A DNA stretch of 64,000 nucleotides, taken from Castor canadensis (Eukaryota; Chordata; Mammalia; Rodentia; Castoridae). Under the pieces are notes generated by a model. The model searched no databases and was not told where the DNA came from. It saw only the letters and a list, made by a program, of their open reading frames with translations. The position numbers were made by a program, and so were the translations under genes. The stretch covers positions 96,727,583 to 96,791,582 of the forward strand of contig NC_133390.1 in NCBI RefSeq assembly GCF_047511655.1. The letters run 5' to 3'. This document shows, one piece after another, positions 46,536 to 57,842 of this stretch (the first letter of the stretch is position 1; each line of letters begins with the position of its first letter).

Positions 46536-47170
46536 AGAAGATTTCTTAAGACAAATTGACCAACGGAACAGAATATAGAGCATAGAAATAAATGCACACA
46601 TTTTCAGTCAATTTATTTTGACAAAGTTTCCAAGAGGACACAATGGGGAAAAGGCAGTCTCCTCAATAAATGGTTTTGGGAAAATGATATCCACAAACAG
46701 AGGACTGAAATGGGCCCTTATCCCATAACACATACAAAAATTAACTTTAAGTAGAATAAAGTTTTAAATGTAAGAACTATAAAACTATATAGAAACTATA
46801 AAACTACTAGAAGAAAACAGGAGAAAAGCTTCATCACCTTGGTCTGAGCAATGATTTTTTTGGGTATGACTTCACAGGAAACAAAAACAAAATAAACAAA
46901 TTGGATTACATCAAACTAAAAAGCGTCTGCATGATAGACACAATTAATATAGAGAAGATGCAACCTACAGAATGGGAGAAAATATGTACCTACCATATAT
47001 CTGATTGGTATCCAAAATATCTAAGAGATTCAAAAACTCAATAGGAAAAAAAATTTAAAACAGGTGAAGAACTCGCGTGAACATTTCTCATAAGAAAACA
47101 TACAAATGACCAACAGATCATGTGGAAAATGCTTAATGCCACTAATTACCAGGGAAATGCAAATTAAAGA
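46536..47170 (+). mobile_element. Old L1 ORF2 C-terminal fragment, sense
   Basis: AATTGACCAACGGAACAGAA and AATATAGAGCATAGAAATAA correspond to the WRIE-type region. These are followed by the L..FDKVSKRTQWGKGSLLNKW-like segment and TTGGATTACATCAAACTAAA, then GAATGGGAGAAAATATGTAC and CAGGGAAATGCAAATTAAAG. All are ORF2 landmarks in sense order. Stops and indels throughout. Confidence 0.85.
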
Positions 47171-47180
47171 AATAATGAAG

Positions 47181-47222
47181 GGCTGGCTCAAGTGGTAGAG
47201 AACCTACCTAGCATGGACATGG
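47181..47222 (+). mobile_element. ID-like SINE fragment
   Basis: GGCTGGCTCAAGTGGTAGAG and AACCTACCTAGCATGGACAT give the first half of the tRNA-derived SINE only. Confidence 0.65.
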
Positions 47223-47546
47223 TTGTTATTTTAAAACACTAGGTTTTGGTGAAGGCAAAAATGGTTAATCAGAACAACACTGTTAAAGTGATCAAAGAAA
47301 CATAAAAATTTTCAGTTCAGAATTCTATATCCAGCAAAATTATCCATTAAATAAGAAGATGAATTTAAAACATTTTCAAATAAATAGAAAGTGGAAAAAT
47401 TTGGTGTCAGAGACCTACACTGTGCAAAATATTAAGGAAAACTCTTCAGACTGAAGGAAAAATGTTACCAAATGGAAAGACAGATTTATAGGAAGGAATA
47501 CAGGACACCATAAATGATCAATGTAAAAGTCTATATTTGTTTTCAT

Positions 47547-47696
47547 TTCTTAATTCCTTTTCTCTTTTTTTTTTGAAGGCCAGTAAAGATTTATTTAATA
47601 AAGTGGGACAAAGTGAGGAAAATAGAAAGGGAAAGAGGAGCACCTCCTGCCTGACATGCAGGAGGTAAGAGCAAAGAGGTTCTTCTTAATTTCTTT
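47547..47696 (-). mobile_element. Orphan retrotransposed RNA 3' end
   Basis: On the minus strand 47571-47682 ends in AATAAATCTTTACTGGCC and the poly(A) (T-run at 47565-47574). Direct repeats of 14 bases with one mismatch flank it: TTCTTAATTCCTTT at 47547-47560 and TTCTTAATTTCTTT at 47683-47696. This is the signature of an L1-mimicked insertion of the last 110 bases of some polyadenylated RNA. I do not recognise the donor. Confidence 0.75.
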
Positions 47697-48061
47697 AGTA
47701 TCTGTTTAAAGTAAAAAATGATGAGGTTTTTTTGTGAGGTTTATTCAATATATAGAGGTAATATAATTGAGAACAAGAAAAGCAAAGGGAAAGATGAGCT
47801 GACTAGAAAGCAAGGCACAAAATAGTAGACAAAATGCAGTCATATCAGCAATTATATTCAGTATAAATGAACTAAATATGTAACTGAAATGCAGAGATTA
47901 TCAGATGGTATAATAAAGCAAGACCCAATTATATGCTGTCTACATCTGATGCCCCTCAAAATTAAAGGTATAGATGCATTAAAAGTGAAAGAATAAGTAT
48001 ACGTGTGGGTACACACACACACACACACTATATGAACAGTAATCATTAGAAAGCTGGAATG

Positions 48062-48389
48062 TCACAGAGTGCCAGTGGCTCACACCTGTAATCCTAGCTA
48101 CTTGGGAGGCTGAGATTGGGAAGACCATGGTTCAAGGCCAGTCCAAGCAAAAAGATCGCCAGATGTCATCTCGATGGAAAAAAACTGGGTGTAGTGACAT
48201 GTGCCCATCATCTAAGCTACACCAGGAAGTTTAAAATGGAAAGATTGTGGTCTAGGCTGGCCTGGCTAAAATAAAACAAGAACCCATCTCCAAAATAATC
48301 AGAGCAAAAAAAGCAGGAGGTGAGGTTCAAGTAGTTGAGCACCTGCCTAGCTAGCACAACACTGCCCTAACATTGTCAAAAAAAAATAA
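48062..48389 (+). mobile_element. Trimeric SINE: B1-like, B1-like, ID-like
   Basis: Arm 1 (48066-48175) has GTGGCTCACACCTGTAATCC and GCTACTTGGGAGGCTGAGAT. Arm 2 (48183-48300) repeats the layout in diverged form with CTGGGTGTAGTGACATGTGC and GGTCTAGGCTGGCCTGGCTA. Arm 3 (48305-48385) is ID-like, with GGTTCAAGTAGTTGAGCACC. Direct repeats of 14 bases with one mismatch flank the whole unit, AGAAAGCTGGAATG at 48048-48061 and AGAAAGTTGGAATG at 48390-48403. The three parts therefore inserted together. Confidence 0.85.
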
Positions 48390-48895
48390 AGAAAGTTGGA
48401 ATGACTAAATTAATATCAGACAAAATTACCTTTAAAATTTTAAGGATCATTACCAAAAATAAAGAGATATGTTTCATAATGCTATAAGAGTCAATAATAT
48501 CAAGAAAATATACCAATCATATATGTGTATGCACCTAATTAACAACTATTCAAAATACATAAAGCAAAAGCTGACTGGTGGAAGATAGTAGCATCCCTGT
48601 CTTAATTATTGTCAGAGAAACTATTCAGAAAATGAGTAAGAATATAAAAGAGCTAAATACCCACATTGACCTAAAATGGCATTTATACAACACCTAAAAA
48701 TTTCAGAATTTACGTTCTTTTCAAATGCATCTGGAACATGCATTAAAATAAATATTATATACTGAGTTGCAAAATGTCTCAATAAATTTCAAAAGGTTGC
48801 AGTATTACAGGGTATGTTCTCTAACCAAAAGGAACTCAACTACAAATCAATAACATATGATATCATGAAAAGTATTAAGGCTGTGTTAATTAAAT

Positions 48896-49290
48896 CTGCC
48901 AGCTACCCTAGGCCCTCCCTAAGGACTGCCCAGATTTTTTTCCACCTTAGAATTTATAAATTGATCTTTAAACAAAGAGATCAATGGTTCTGTGCCTCTT
49001 GGCAAGAGCCCACTGCTTCTCTTGGTGCTTTTTATTTATTTTTTCTTAAACTCTTTCTTTCCTTTCCTCTCAATAAAGTTTTGTTACTGTTTTGCAGCTT
49101 GTGTCTCTGTCCAGTTCTCTGTTCAGGTGACAGAAGAACTTGGGAACTTGAGATCTTCTGAACTAGTGTCCTCTTAGATCATCCAGGCTGCAGCATTTTC
49201 AGGTCTAGAAATCCCTGAGACAAGAATTACAAAGGACATTCCTTTTTGCTTGAGAACAGAGGAAGAGAAAAACGAGATAAAGAGAAATTA
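48896..49290. other. No recognised gene or repeat
   Basis: Includes an open sense frame to 49161 with Phe/Leu-rich low-complexity content and a CTTTTCCTCTCAATAAAGTT stretch at about 49065, which resembles the polyadenylation region of a retroviral LTR (CTCTCAATAAAG). LTR borders could not be set, so I make no LTR call. Confidence 0.35.
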
Positions 49291-49699
49291 AAGAGTTATT
49301 TTTTATTCATATATTCATATGTGCATACATTGTTTGGGCCATTTCTCCCCCCTTTTCCCCGCCCCCCCATCACTTCCAGGAAGAACTTGTTCTGCTCTTT
49401 TCTCCAATTTTGTTGAAGAGAAAACATAAGCAATAATAAGAAACACAAAGCATTTTTGCTACTTGAGATAAGGATAGCTATACAGAGAGATTCCTAGCAT
49501 TGCTTCCATGCACAAGTGTATTACAACCAGAATTGATTCATCTCTACCAGACCTCTACACTACTTTCCAGTCACCTTCCCATATTGACCTCTGTTGCTTT
49601 AAGGTTACTGTATTAGCTCCTCTGCAGTGGGGACAACGAACACTTTCAAGTTTTGGGTTTCCTACCTATCCCCATTCCTCCCGTATGTGCTCTCCCCTT

Positions 49700-52600
49700 A
49701 ATGAGATTTGCATTTCCTTTATGGCCGGAGATGGTGAGCATTTTTTCATGTGTTTTTTGGCCATTTGAATTTCTTCTTTTGAGAAAGTTCTGTTTAGTTC
49801 AGTTGCTCATTTCTTTATTGGTTCATTGATTTTGGGAGAGTTTAGTTTTTTGAGCTCCCTGTATATTCTGGTTATCAGTCCTTTGTTTGATGTATAGCTG
49901 GCAAATGTTTTCTCTCACTCTGTGGGTAGTCTCTTCAGTTTAGACACCACTTCTTTTGTTATGCAGAAGCTTTTTAATTCCCATTTGTCCATCCTTTCTC
50001 TTAATTGCTGAGCTGCTGGGGTACTATTGAGGAAGTCCTTGCCTACACTTATTACTTCCAGAGTATTCCCTGCTCTTTCCTGTACTAACTTCAGAGTTTT
50101 GGGTCTGATATTAAGGTCCTTGATCCATTTTGAGTTGGTACTAGTACAAGGTGATAAACAGGGATCTAGTTTCAGCTTTTGCAGGCAGATAACCACTTTT
50201 CCCAGCAACATTTGTTGAAGAGGCTCTCTTTTCTCCATCCTATGTCTTTGGTGCCTTTCTCAAAAATAAATGGGCATATCTCTGTGAATTCATATCCCGG
50301 TCCTCTATTCTGTTCTACTGGTCTTCATATCTGCTTTTGTGCCAATACCATGCTGCTTTTATTGCTATTGCTTTGTAATAGAATTTGAAGTAGGGTATTG
50401 TGATACCTCCAGCATTGTTCTTTTTGCTGAGTATTGCCTTGGCTATTTGTGTTCTCTTGTGTTTCCAAATGAAATTTAGGGTAGAATTTTCAATCTCTGT
50501 GATGAATGTCATTGGGATTTTGATGGGAATTGCATTAAACATGTAGATTGCTTTTGGTAGGATAGCCATTTTTACTATGTTGATTCTACCAGTCCACGAG
50601 CATGGGAGATCTTTTCACCTTCTGTAGTCTTCCTCTATTTCTTTCTTTAGGGGTTTGTAGTTCTCCTTGTAGAGATCATTCACATCCTTTGGTAAGTTTA
50701 CTCTTAGGTATTTGATTTTTTTTGTGGCTATTATAAATGGAATTGTTTCCATATATTCTTTCTCAATTTCCTCATTGCTGGGTATAGAAAAGCTAATGAT
50801 TTTTGTAAGTTGAGTTTTGTATCCTGTCACCTTGCTGTAGCTGTTTATGGTGTCTAGGATTTTTGGGGTAGAGTTTTTTGGGTCTTTAAGATACAGGATT
50901 GTGTTGTCTGCAAGTAGGGATGTTTTGACAGTTTCTTTATCTATTTGTATTCCTTTTATTTCTTCTTCTTGCCTAATTGCTTTGTCTAGGAATTCCAATA
51001 TTATGCTGAATAGGAGTGGGGATAAGTGGGCACCCTTGTCTTGTTCCTGATTCTAGGGGAAATGGTTTCAGCTTTTCTCCATTAAGTATGATGTTGCCTA
51101 TAAGTTTGTCATATATAGCCTTCACAATGTTGAGGTATATTCCTTCTATTCCTAGTTTTCTTAGAGCTTTTATCATGAAGTGGTGTTGGATCTTATTGAA
51201 GGTTTTTTCTGCATCTATTGAGATGATCAAGTGGTTTTTGTCTTTGCTTTAATTAATGTACTGCATTACATTTATTGATTTGCGTATATTGAATCACCCC
51301 TGCATCCTTGGGATGAAGCCAACTTGTTTGTTGTGAATGATCTTTGTGATATGTTGTTGGATTTGGTTTGCCGTTATTTTATTGAGGATTTTTGCATGGA
51401 TGTTCATTAAGGAGATTGACCTATGGTTCTCCTTTTGGAAGTGTCTTAGTCTGGTTTTGGGACGAGTGTAATACTGGCTTCATAAAATGAGTTAGGTAGT
51501 CTTCCTTCCCTTTCTATTTCATGGAAAAGTTTGAGGAGAGTTGGTATTAGTTCTTTTAAAGGTCTGATAGAATTCAGCTGAGAATCCATCAGGTCTTGGA
51601 CTTTTCTTTTTTGGGAGACTATTGCTGCTTCAATTTCATTTTGTGTTATAGATGTATTCAGGTGATTAACATCCTCTTGGTTCAATTTTGGGTGATCATA
51701 AGTATCTAGAAATTTGTCCATTTCTTCAAGATTTTCAAATTTATTGGACTATAGGTTCTCAAAGTAGTCTCTGATTATTCCCTGGATTTCTGTGGTGTTT
51801 GTTGTTATCTCCCCTTTTGCATTTGATTTTACTGATTTGGGTTTTTTCTCTTCTCATTTTAGTCAGGTTTGCCAGGGGTCTGTCAATCTTCTTTAACCAG
51901 CTTTTTGTTTTGTTGATTCTTTGTATTTTTTTGTTTGTTTCTGTTTCATTAATTTTGTCCCTTATTTTTATTATTTCTCTCCTTCTACTTGTTTTGGGTT
52001 TTGCTTGTTATTTTTCTAGGAGTTTGAGATGTAGCATTAGGTCATTGATTTGAGATCTTTCTGTCCTTTTAATATATGCACTCATGGCTATAAACTTTTC
52101 TAAGACTGTCTTTGCTGTGTCCCATAGGTTCTGGTAGGTCATGTTTTCATTTTCATTAACTTCCAGGAAACTTTTAATTTCCTTTTGTATTTTATCAATG
52201 ACACAATGATCATTGAACAATGTGTTGTTCAGCTTCTAATTGTTTGCATATTTTCTACTGTTGTTTTTGTTGTTGAGTTCTAGTTTTAATGTATTGTGAT
52301 TAGATAGAATGCATGGGATTATTTCTATTTTCTTATATTGGCTAAGGCTTGTTTTGTGCCCTAAGATATGATCAACTTTGAAGAAAGTTCCATGGGCTGC
52401 TGAGAATAATGTAATTTGTGCAGACATTGGATGAAATATTCTGTAGACATCAGCTAGGTCCATTTGATCTATGGTGTGATTTAGTTCTAGAATTTTGTTA
52501 TTCATTTTTTGTTTGGATGACCTACCTATTGGTGATCAGGAGGTATTAAAGTCTCCCCCTACCACTGTGTTGGAGTCCATATATGCTTTTAGGTCCTTCT

Positions 52601-52995
52601 GAGTATGTTTGATGAAATTGGGTGCACTGATGTTGGGTGCATATAGGTTAATAATTATTTTCTTTTTGTGTATTTCCCCTTTTATTAGTATGGAGTATCC
52701 TTCTTTATCTTGTTTGATCAATGTAAATTTGAAGTCTACTTTGTCTGAGATAAGTATTGCTGTTCCTGCCTGTTTTCAGGGCCATTGGTTTGGTAAATCT
52801 TCCAGCCTTTCACCCCAAGCCAGTGCTTGTTTCTTTCAATGAGATGGGTCTCCTGTAAACAACAGATTGTTGGATCTTCCTTTTTAATCCAGTTTGCCAG
52901 ACAGTGTCTTTTGATAGGGGAGTTAAGTCTATTAAATTCAGTGTTAATATTGATAGGTATGTTGTTTCAGGGTTTGATTGTGTGCAGATGAATTA
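49700..52995 (-). pseudogene. L1 ORF2 remnant (endonuclease-RT)
   Basis: Endonuclease landmarks appear at 52200-52800, such as INLYAPN and VVGGDFNT on the minus strand. The fingers-palm RT region at 50600-51700 has [22 protein letters not shown] and LLADNTILYL. The post-RT region runs to about 49915. The catalytic FADD site reads LADN, losing the second aspartate, and several stops and frame changes split the gene. It encoded the L1 replicase but cannot now. Confidence 0.9.
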
Positions 52996-53350
52996 ATATT
53001 ACTCTCTGATTCTTTGTCTTTTCTTCTCCTGTGGTTTGGTACTGCTTGTCCTCTCATGGATTTATTTGCTCTCATTTTCTATGTGCTGAATTCCTTGAAG
53101 AATCTTTTGTAGTGGTAGCTTGGTGGTTATACCCTGTTTGAGTTTCTGTTTGTCATGGAAGACTTTTATTGCTCCATTTTGAATGATAGTTTTGCTGGGT
53201 AGAGTATCCTAGGGTTGAAGTTATTTTCATTCAGTGCCCAGAATACCTGATTTTGATGGGTTTACCTTTGTATGTTATTTGTTTTTTCTCTCTTACAGCC
53301 TTCAATATTCTTTCTCTATTCTCTGTGCTTGTTGTTTTAATGATAATATG

Positions 53351-54148
53351 TCATGGGGCAATTTTATTTTCATCAAGTCTGTTTGGTGTCCTGGAGGCTT
53401 CCTGTATCTGAATAGGAATAGTTTTCTCTAGATTTGGGAAATTTTCTGTTATTATTTTGTTGAATATGTTATGAATTCCTTGTGCTTGCACCTCTTCTCC
53501 TTCTTCAATGCCCATGATTCTCAGGTTTGGTCTTTTGATGGAGTCAGTGAGTTCTTGCGTATTCCTTTTGCGGGTCTTGGGTTGTTTGAATAATAGCTCT
53601 TCAGTTTTTCCTTTAATTTCCATTTTATCTTCAAGTTCTGAGATTCTGTCTTCCACTTGTTCTAGTCTGCTGGAGTGGCCTTCCATTTTGTTTTGTATTT
53701 CTGTTTCATTCTTTTTTCTGAGGTTTTCCTTATCATGGATCACTTCCTCTTTAATGTTGTCAATTTTCATCTTTAATTCATTTATCTCTCTATTTATAGT
53801 GATCTCTGTTTCACTTTGGTGTTTATTTAGGGCTCCTATGAGTTCATTTATTTGTTTCTGTGTCTTCTCATATTCTTTATTTTTGGTGTCTTGAAATTTC
53901 TTGAGTGCCTCTTGTATGTTTTGGTTAACCATGTCTAGTAACAGCTCAATGAAATTCTCAGTGATTACGTGCAGGATTTCTCCCTTCAGGGTGTTCTTGT
54001 GGACATAATTGGGTTCCTTGGCATTGTTTATCTTTGTTTTGTTGGAGTCTGGAACTGGATATCTGTTTTCTTCATTTCCCTCTGAATCCTGTATTAAATT
54101 ATTTTTTTGGGGGGAATGATTTCCATCCCTTTTTCGTCTTCCCATCAC
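53351..54148 (-). pseudogene. L1 ORF1 remnant (265 open codons)
   Basis: ORF1 protein binds L1 RNA as a trimer. This frame begins MMGRRKRDGN and has a long coiled coil at about residues 70-175 (heptad-rich, ending RISELEDKMEIKG). The RRM part is NLRIMGIEEGEE, then NIFNKIITENFPNLEK and IQEASRTPNR. A stop follows DENKIAP, and ARERILKAVREK-like CTD sequence continues beyond it out of reach. At 265 codons it is shorter than the usual 340-370. Probably not functional, though the coiled coil and RRM are open. Confidence 0.9.
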
Positions 54149-54149
54149 T

Positions 54150-55400
54150 CCACTTGGTACTGTGAAACTGTGTTCTTGATAAACTGTTTGGTGGTTTCAG
54201 TCACCTGTTTTCTTTCCCTTGGTTTAATTTTGATTTGTGGCTGTATTGGGTTTGTGGCTGTATGTGTGTGTGTGCTGTTTCTGTCCCTGGTCTGGGTGTA
54301 ATTTAGTATTTGCTAATTCACAATAGTAAAACTAACAAAAAAAAAAACCACCCAAAAAAATCAACCTGGAGAGATGAACAAACAAACAAGAAACAGAACA
54401 AACAAAAAAATTTCAGGTTCAGAAAAAATAGAATTTCATTCTTAGAGTTCTGGTGTTGTTCCACCAGCAACCAATCCTGGTGTAGGTATTTAAGCAGAAG
54501 CTCTGTCATAGTCTTGCTGGGTGGTTGGGTAGGTGTTTGTTTGGGTTTTTTTTTCTTCTCTTTCAGAGGCAGCTGCTAGGTCAGCTCCTTCCTCAGTGGG
54601 GTGTGGCAGTTTAAGTTTGTATGTTGTCCTCAGGTTCCAGAATCAGCTTTTAGCCCACCAGCTGTCTTGCTTTGGAGTTGGGTTTTCACTGTGCTTGATT
54701 ATTGGGGGCTTGTTTCTTCACCTCACTCCCTTTCTCTGAGGTAAGGTCAATGATCCATCAGCCAGCGCCCTGCTGTCAGTGTGTTGTGATGGTTTGCTGA
54801 TTTTTTAATTTTGCAGTGTCATTTGACTTTGGATTTTGCTCACTGGCTCAAGAGATGAGCTTTGTGGACTGCTACTTGCCCTATTTCAGTGAGTGACTTA
54901 TCACCCACCTGCTGTTGGCCCTTCTGCCTTGCCAGCCTTTGTTTACTGAATGTTGGAGTGGAGATCAGCTCCTTGCCTCTCCCCCCTTCTCCAGTGTGCT
55001 TTCAGCAACTCTGCCCCTCTACTGTGTGTTAGTTTTCCTTGTTTATTGTTCAGTTTTGGTTTGGTTTTTTTTTTGCAAGGGGGCAGGCAGTCTGACCAGG
55101 GCTCTATGCTGGTTTATCCCAGGAGGAGCTGGGAGAATACCACATGATGCTTAGTGCTCACCTGTTTGGTATGCTGAATGTCTTCCAAGCAGGTTTGGAG
55201 CTGGTGTCTGGTGGCAGTGGGAGCCCTCTTGTTTTCTTATTGTAATGTGATGTGGAGAAGCTTTCTACAGGCTAGGGGTTCAGGGTGTCGAAGTTTTGAT
55301 TCTCCTTTATTTCCTCCAAGTGTGGCTCCAGCATCTCAGTGAGGTTTTGGAGTCACAGAACTCATGCCATCTGCTTCTGCACCCTAGTAACCATCTTCAA
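54150..55400 (-). promoter_or_regulatory. L1 5' UTR (putative internal promoter)
   Basis: A non-coding 1.25 kb upstream of ORF1 in L1 sense. The first bases contain GAAGATGG, comparable in place to the YY1 site that positions L1 transcription. It is rich in short GC patches in an otherwise T/G-rich + strand. Activity cannot be judged from sequence alone, and the copy is diverged. Confidence 0.6.
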
Positions 55401-55410
55401 CATTTTTGAT

Positions 55411-56000
55411 TAAAATAGTTTTATCTGTGTTCCAGTGGAGAAACAGGAATTGTGGCTTTTCTTCTAGGAAAACAGGATGAAAGATCCATACCAGGCTCTG
55501 AAAGAGGTTTTTAAATGTGGTGTTTAAGAAGAACAATCAGAGCATTTAGCGTTGATTAAATTCACTCTTTATGAAATCTCTATGTACTTTGCAATAAACT
55601 GTGTTAAAGATAAAGACTCAATTCTGATATAATGTCCAGAGCCTCTGGCAGCTGGGAATAATGGGCAGGCCAGGTTTAGGTCCCATCTGTTTTCTTTTCC
55701 CCCAGGATCTACTGATCCTTTTCTATGTGCAGTTCACACTGGCCTTGTCTCATGCTAGGATATCAGTTTGTTAAACATGGCCCATTTACATTAGCTTCTT
55801 AGCCTTCACTAATGTTTGCTTTCAAAGTTTTCTTTAAGATTTGTACAGAAAACTTATCTTGCATAGTGAAGAAGTGTTGTTTCATCCAATAGGATAGAGA
55901 CTCCAGGGGTCTCAGTGATGTGTAGACCTTCCTCTGGCTTTTACCTGAATACTCATGGTCCCTTTTTGTCTTTGTGCATTTCCTCTTTTATAGCAATTCA
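55411..56000. other. No recognised gene or repeat
   Basis: Unclassified sequence between the L1 and a SINE cluster. Confidence 0.4.
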
Positions 56001-56004
56001 GGGA

Positions 56005-56102
56005 ACATTTTATTTTTTTGTTTTGTATGAGACAGGTGTTTGAACTTAGGGCCTCACACTTGCTAGAAAGGTGCTCTACCACTTGGGCCACTTCATCAGC
56101 CC
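56005..56102 (-). mobile_element. ID-like SINE, antisense
   Basis: TTTATTTTTTTG tail, then ACAGGTGTTTGAACTTAGGG, CCTCACACTTGCTAGAAAGG, TGCTCTACCACTTGGGCCAC and TTCATCAGCCC, the reverse complement of the tRNA-derived SINE. Confidence 0.88.
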
Positions 56103-56439
56103 TCATGGGTGGCATATTAAATGTCACTTAGGTAGAAATATATTTTATTTGATGTCTGAGGGGAAACCAGATTCCCAAAACATTTTCTTTGTAATATCAG
56201 CCCACATTCCTTCTTTTGTATATCTTAGGGACACTGTGGTGCATTGTCTTTGCTATGATAAAGATGACAGCTGCACTCCCAAGAAATTCTTTCCTTCCTT
56301 TTCAAAATATATAATTTCATTATATAGTCTATTTACTTTTAATTGTATGTTTCAAAAAGAAAACACCTGTTTTCCTCTTGCTAATTTAAATTCCTTTTAC
56401 TTTTTCTTATTTATTTATATATGCATATAAATATATTTA

Positions 56440-56525
56440 TTTATTTATTTTGTGGTGCTGGGGTTAGGACCCAGGGCCTCACACATGCTAGTCAAGTGCT
56501 CAATGACTGAGCTGCACCCTCAGTC
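56440..56525 (-). mobile_element. ID-like SINE, antisense, older
   Basis: TTTTGTGGTGCTGGGGTTAG, GACCCAGGGCCTCACACATG, AGTCAAGTGCTCAATGACTG and AGCTGCACCCTCAG. It is more diverged than its neighbours and follows an ATTT-rich run at 56405-56450. Confidence 0.8.
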
Positions 56526-56597
56526 AATAATTTATATATTTAAAATCAATTGTTTATCATCAGCCTAGTTCATTAAGTAAAACACTGGGACTCTTAT

Positions 56598-56692
56598 TGT
56601 TGTTTTTTGTTGTCATTTTTGATGTGGGAGGGTCTAATCAGAGTGTTAGACATGCTAGGCAAGCACTCTAGCACTGAGCCACAGGGTTTTAT
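56598..56692 (-). mobile_element. ID-like SINE, antisense, older
   Basis: TTGTTTTTTGTTGTCATTTT tail, then AGAGTGTTAGACATGCTAGG and CAAGCACTCTAGCACTGAGC. Diverged. Confidence 0.7.
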
Positions 56693-56794
56693 AAATTATA
56701 TCATGCTTTAGAAGTACTAGGATATGCTGATAAAATATTTAGTAAATTCTTTGGAAAGTGAAGAGTATGCCTGAAAATTTATATCTTTCCAGTA

Positions 56795-57265
56795 TGGCGA
56801 GATGGTTAATAACATGGTCTTAGGAATCAGTCTGCATGGTTTTGAATCCTGTCTTCATAATTACTGTGTGTAAGCTGGGAGTAGTGGCAAACACATGTGG
56901 TCCTATCTATACCAAAGACCCAAGGTAATGGCCTTAGGTAGGGTGGCCTGAGGTCACCCTAGGCAAAAATGTGAGACCCTATCTGTAAAACAACTAAAGA
57001 AAAAAAGGACTGGGTCATGGCTTAAATGATAGAGTACCTACCCAGCAAGTGTAAGGCCCTGAGTTCAGACTTCAGTACTGCCAAAACCTGAAAACACAAC
57101 TACTGTGTGATACTGAACATACCATGCAGTCTCTTGGGACCTCTACAAAATGAAGATAATAATATGTACTTCACAGCATTGTTACAGGGATAGAGTGAGA
57201 AAATACATGTAAGGAAGTTGGAACTATGCCAGACATATTCAATACTCAGTAAATGCTAGCAAGTA
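56795..57265 (+). mobile_element. MIR SINE remnant split by a dimeric SINE
   Basis: Left part TGGTTAATAACATGGTCTTA..GTTTTGAATCCTGTCTTCAT. Right part from TGATACTGAACATACCATGC through CCTCTACAAAATGAAGATAA, ATAATATGTACTTCACAGCA and CTCAGTAAATGCTAGCAAG. Together they give a full MIR-like order with the younger SINE between. Confidence 0.8.
56871..57100 (+). mobile_element. Dimeric SINE: B1-like arm plus ID-like arm
   Basis: AGCTGGGAGTAGTGGCAAAC starts the B1-like arm and TGAGACCCTATCTGTAAAAC ends it. ATGGCTTAAATGATAGAGTA and CCTGAGTTCAGACTTCAGTA belong to the ID-like arm. The nine-base duplication TACTGTGTG at 56862-56870 and 57101-57109 marks its insertion into the MIR. Confidence 0.9.
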
Positions 57266-57393
57266 TTAACACTTTTCTATAAAATGAGGCACAGGTGGAA
57301 ATAATTGTACTATGTAATCCAACCCAACAATTATTTATAAATAATTGTTAAGTGTTCATTCATCCAAAATTATTGTACGTGATACCGAGGCAC

Positions 57394-57735
57394 TGAAAAG
57401 TTTGGGTGGTGGTGGCAAGTGTCCATTGGTACACTTGGATAGAAATCAGAGGTTGACTTGAGCAGAAAAGTTTTATTTGCAGAGAAGAAAAAGTAAAGGC
57501 TGCATGGGATCATGCAGCAGGACCCAGAATCCAGTAGTTTCCTGGTTCAGGTTGGAAATCAGGTTTTATAACTTTTTTATTGCCCAAGGGCAGAGATCTT
57601 GGTGTAGACAAATGTCAAAGAAGAGGTGTCTCTCTGGCATGAACAGATGTTTCTTGGAAAGAAGAAGGGGCATTTTCCCCCTTGGCTAATTGTCACCTTT
57701 TGGGAACAAGTGGACCTCCTGCAGTCTGCCCTTCA
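57394..57735 (-). mobile_element. 3' LTR of the class I ERV
   Basis: On the minus strand it starts TGAAGGGCAG right after a purine-rich stretch (AAAGGGAGAAC, + strand 57737-57748) that can serve as polypurine tract. It ends CCCAAACTTTTCA at 57394. A TATAAAA box lies at + 57564-57571 (reverse complement) and AATAAA at + 57472-57477, about 90 bases apart as usual for U3/R. Length about 342 bases. The 5' LTR lies outside the window, so pair divergence cannot be read here. The borders are my best fit. Confidence 0.75.
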
Positions 57736-57842
57736 AGTTCTCCCTTTCAATAATTACCCTAACTGCTGTTAGGAACAGGGAAGATGAAGTCTATTTGGTG
57801 ACTGATTCCTACTGAAAGGGGGTGACACAGGGGCCCACAGCA

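Larger units (their letters stand above)
47270..48895 (+). mobile_element. Old HAL1-like / L1M remnant, sense
   Basis: The first part (TTCAGAATTCTATATCCAGC, AAATTATCCATTAAATAAGA, AACTCTTCAGACTGAAGGAA) resembles the end of an ORF1-like gene of old L1/HAL1 elements. Endonuclease-like remains follow, at about 47715-47990 and 48400-48890 (AATCATATATGTGTATGCAC, TTTCTCAAGTGCATC-like blocks, AACTCAACTACAAATCAATA). A retrotransposed 3' end and a trimeric SINE interrupt it. Confidence 0.6.
49291..55400 (-). mobile_element. Near full-length antisense L1, internally deleted
   Basis: In L1 sense the element starts near 55400 with a 5' UTR that includes AAGATGGTTACTAGGGTGCA, whose AAGATGG core matches the YY1 site of other L1 5' UTRs. 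It goes through ORF1 (54148 down to about 53220) and ORF2 (about 52990 to 49700) into the 3' UTR (49698-49296). At about 49698 the sequence jumps from 3' UTR to ORF2. Compared with the young L1 at 36.8 kb about 545 bases are absent, covering the ORF2 C-terminus, its cysteine motif and the stop. Flanking ATTAAAGAGTT and ATTAAAATAGTT may be a worn target-site duplication. Stops and frameshifts occur in both ORFs. Confidence 0.9.

Noticed and set aside
49060-49100. CTCTCAATAAAG suggestive of a retroviral LTR polyadenylation region
   Set aside because: No TATA box at a fitting distance and no TG..CA borders that I could fix.
57477-57689. Sense open frame in the ERV end
   Set aside because: Overlaps the antisense LTR, whose TATA and polyadenylation signals explain the region.
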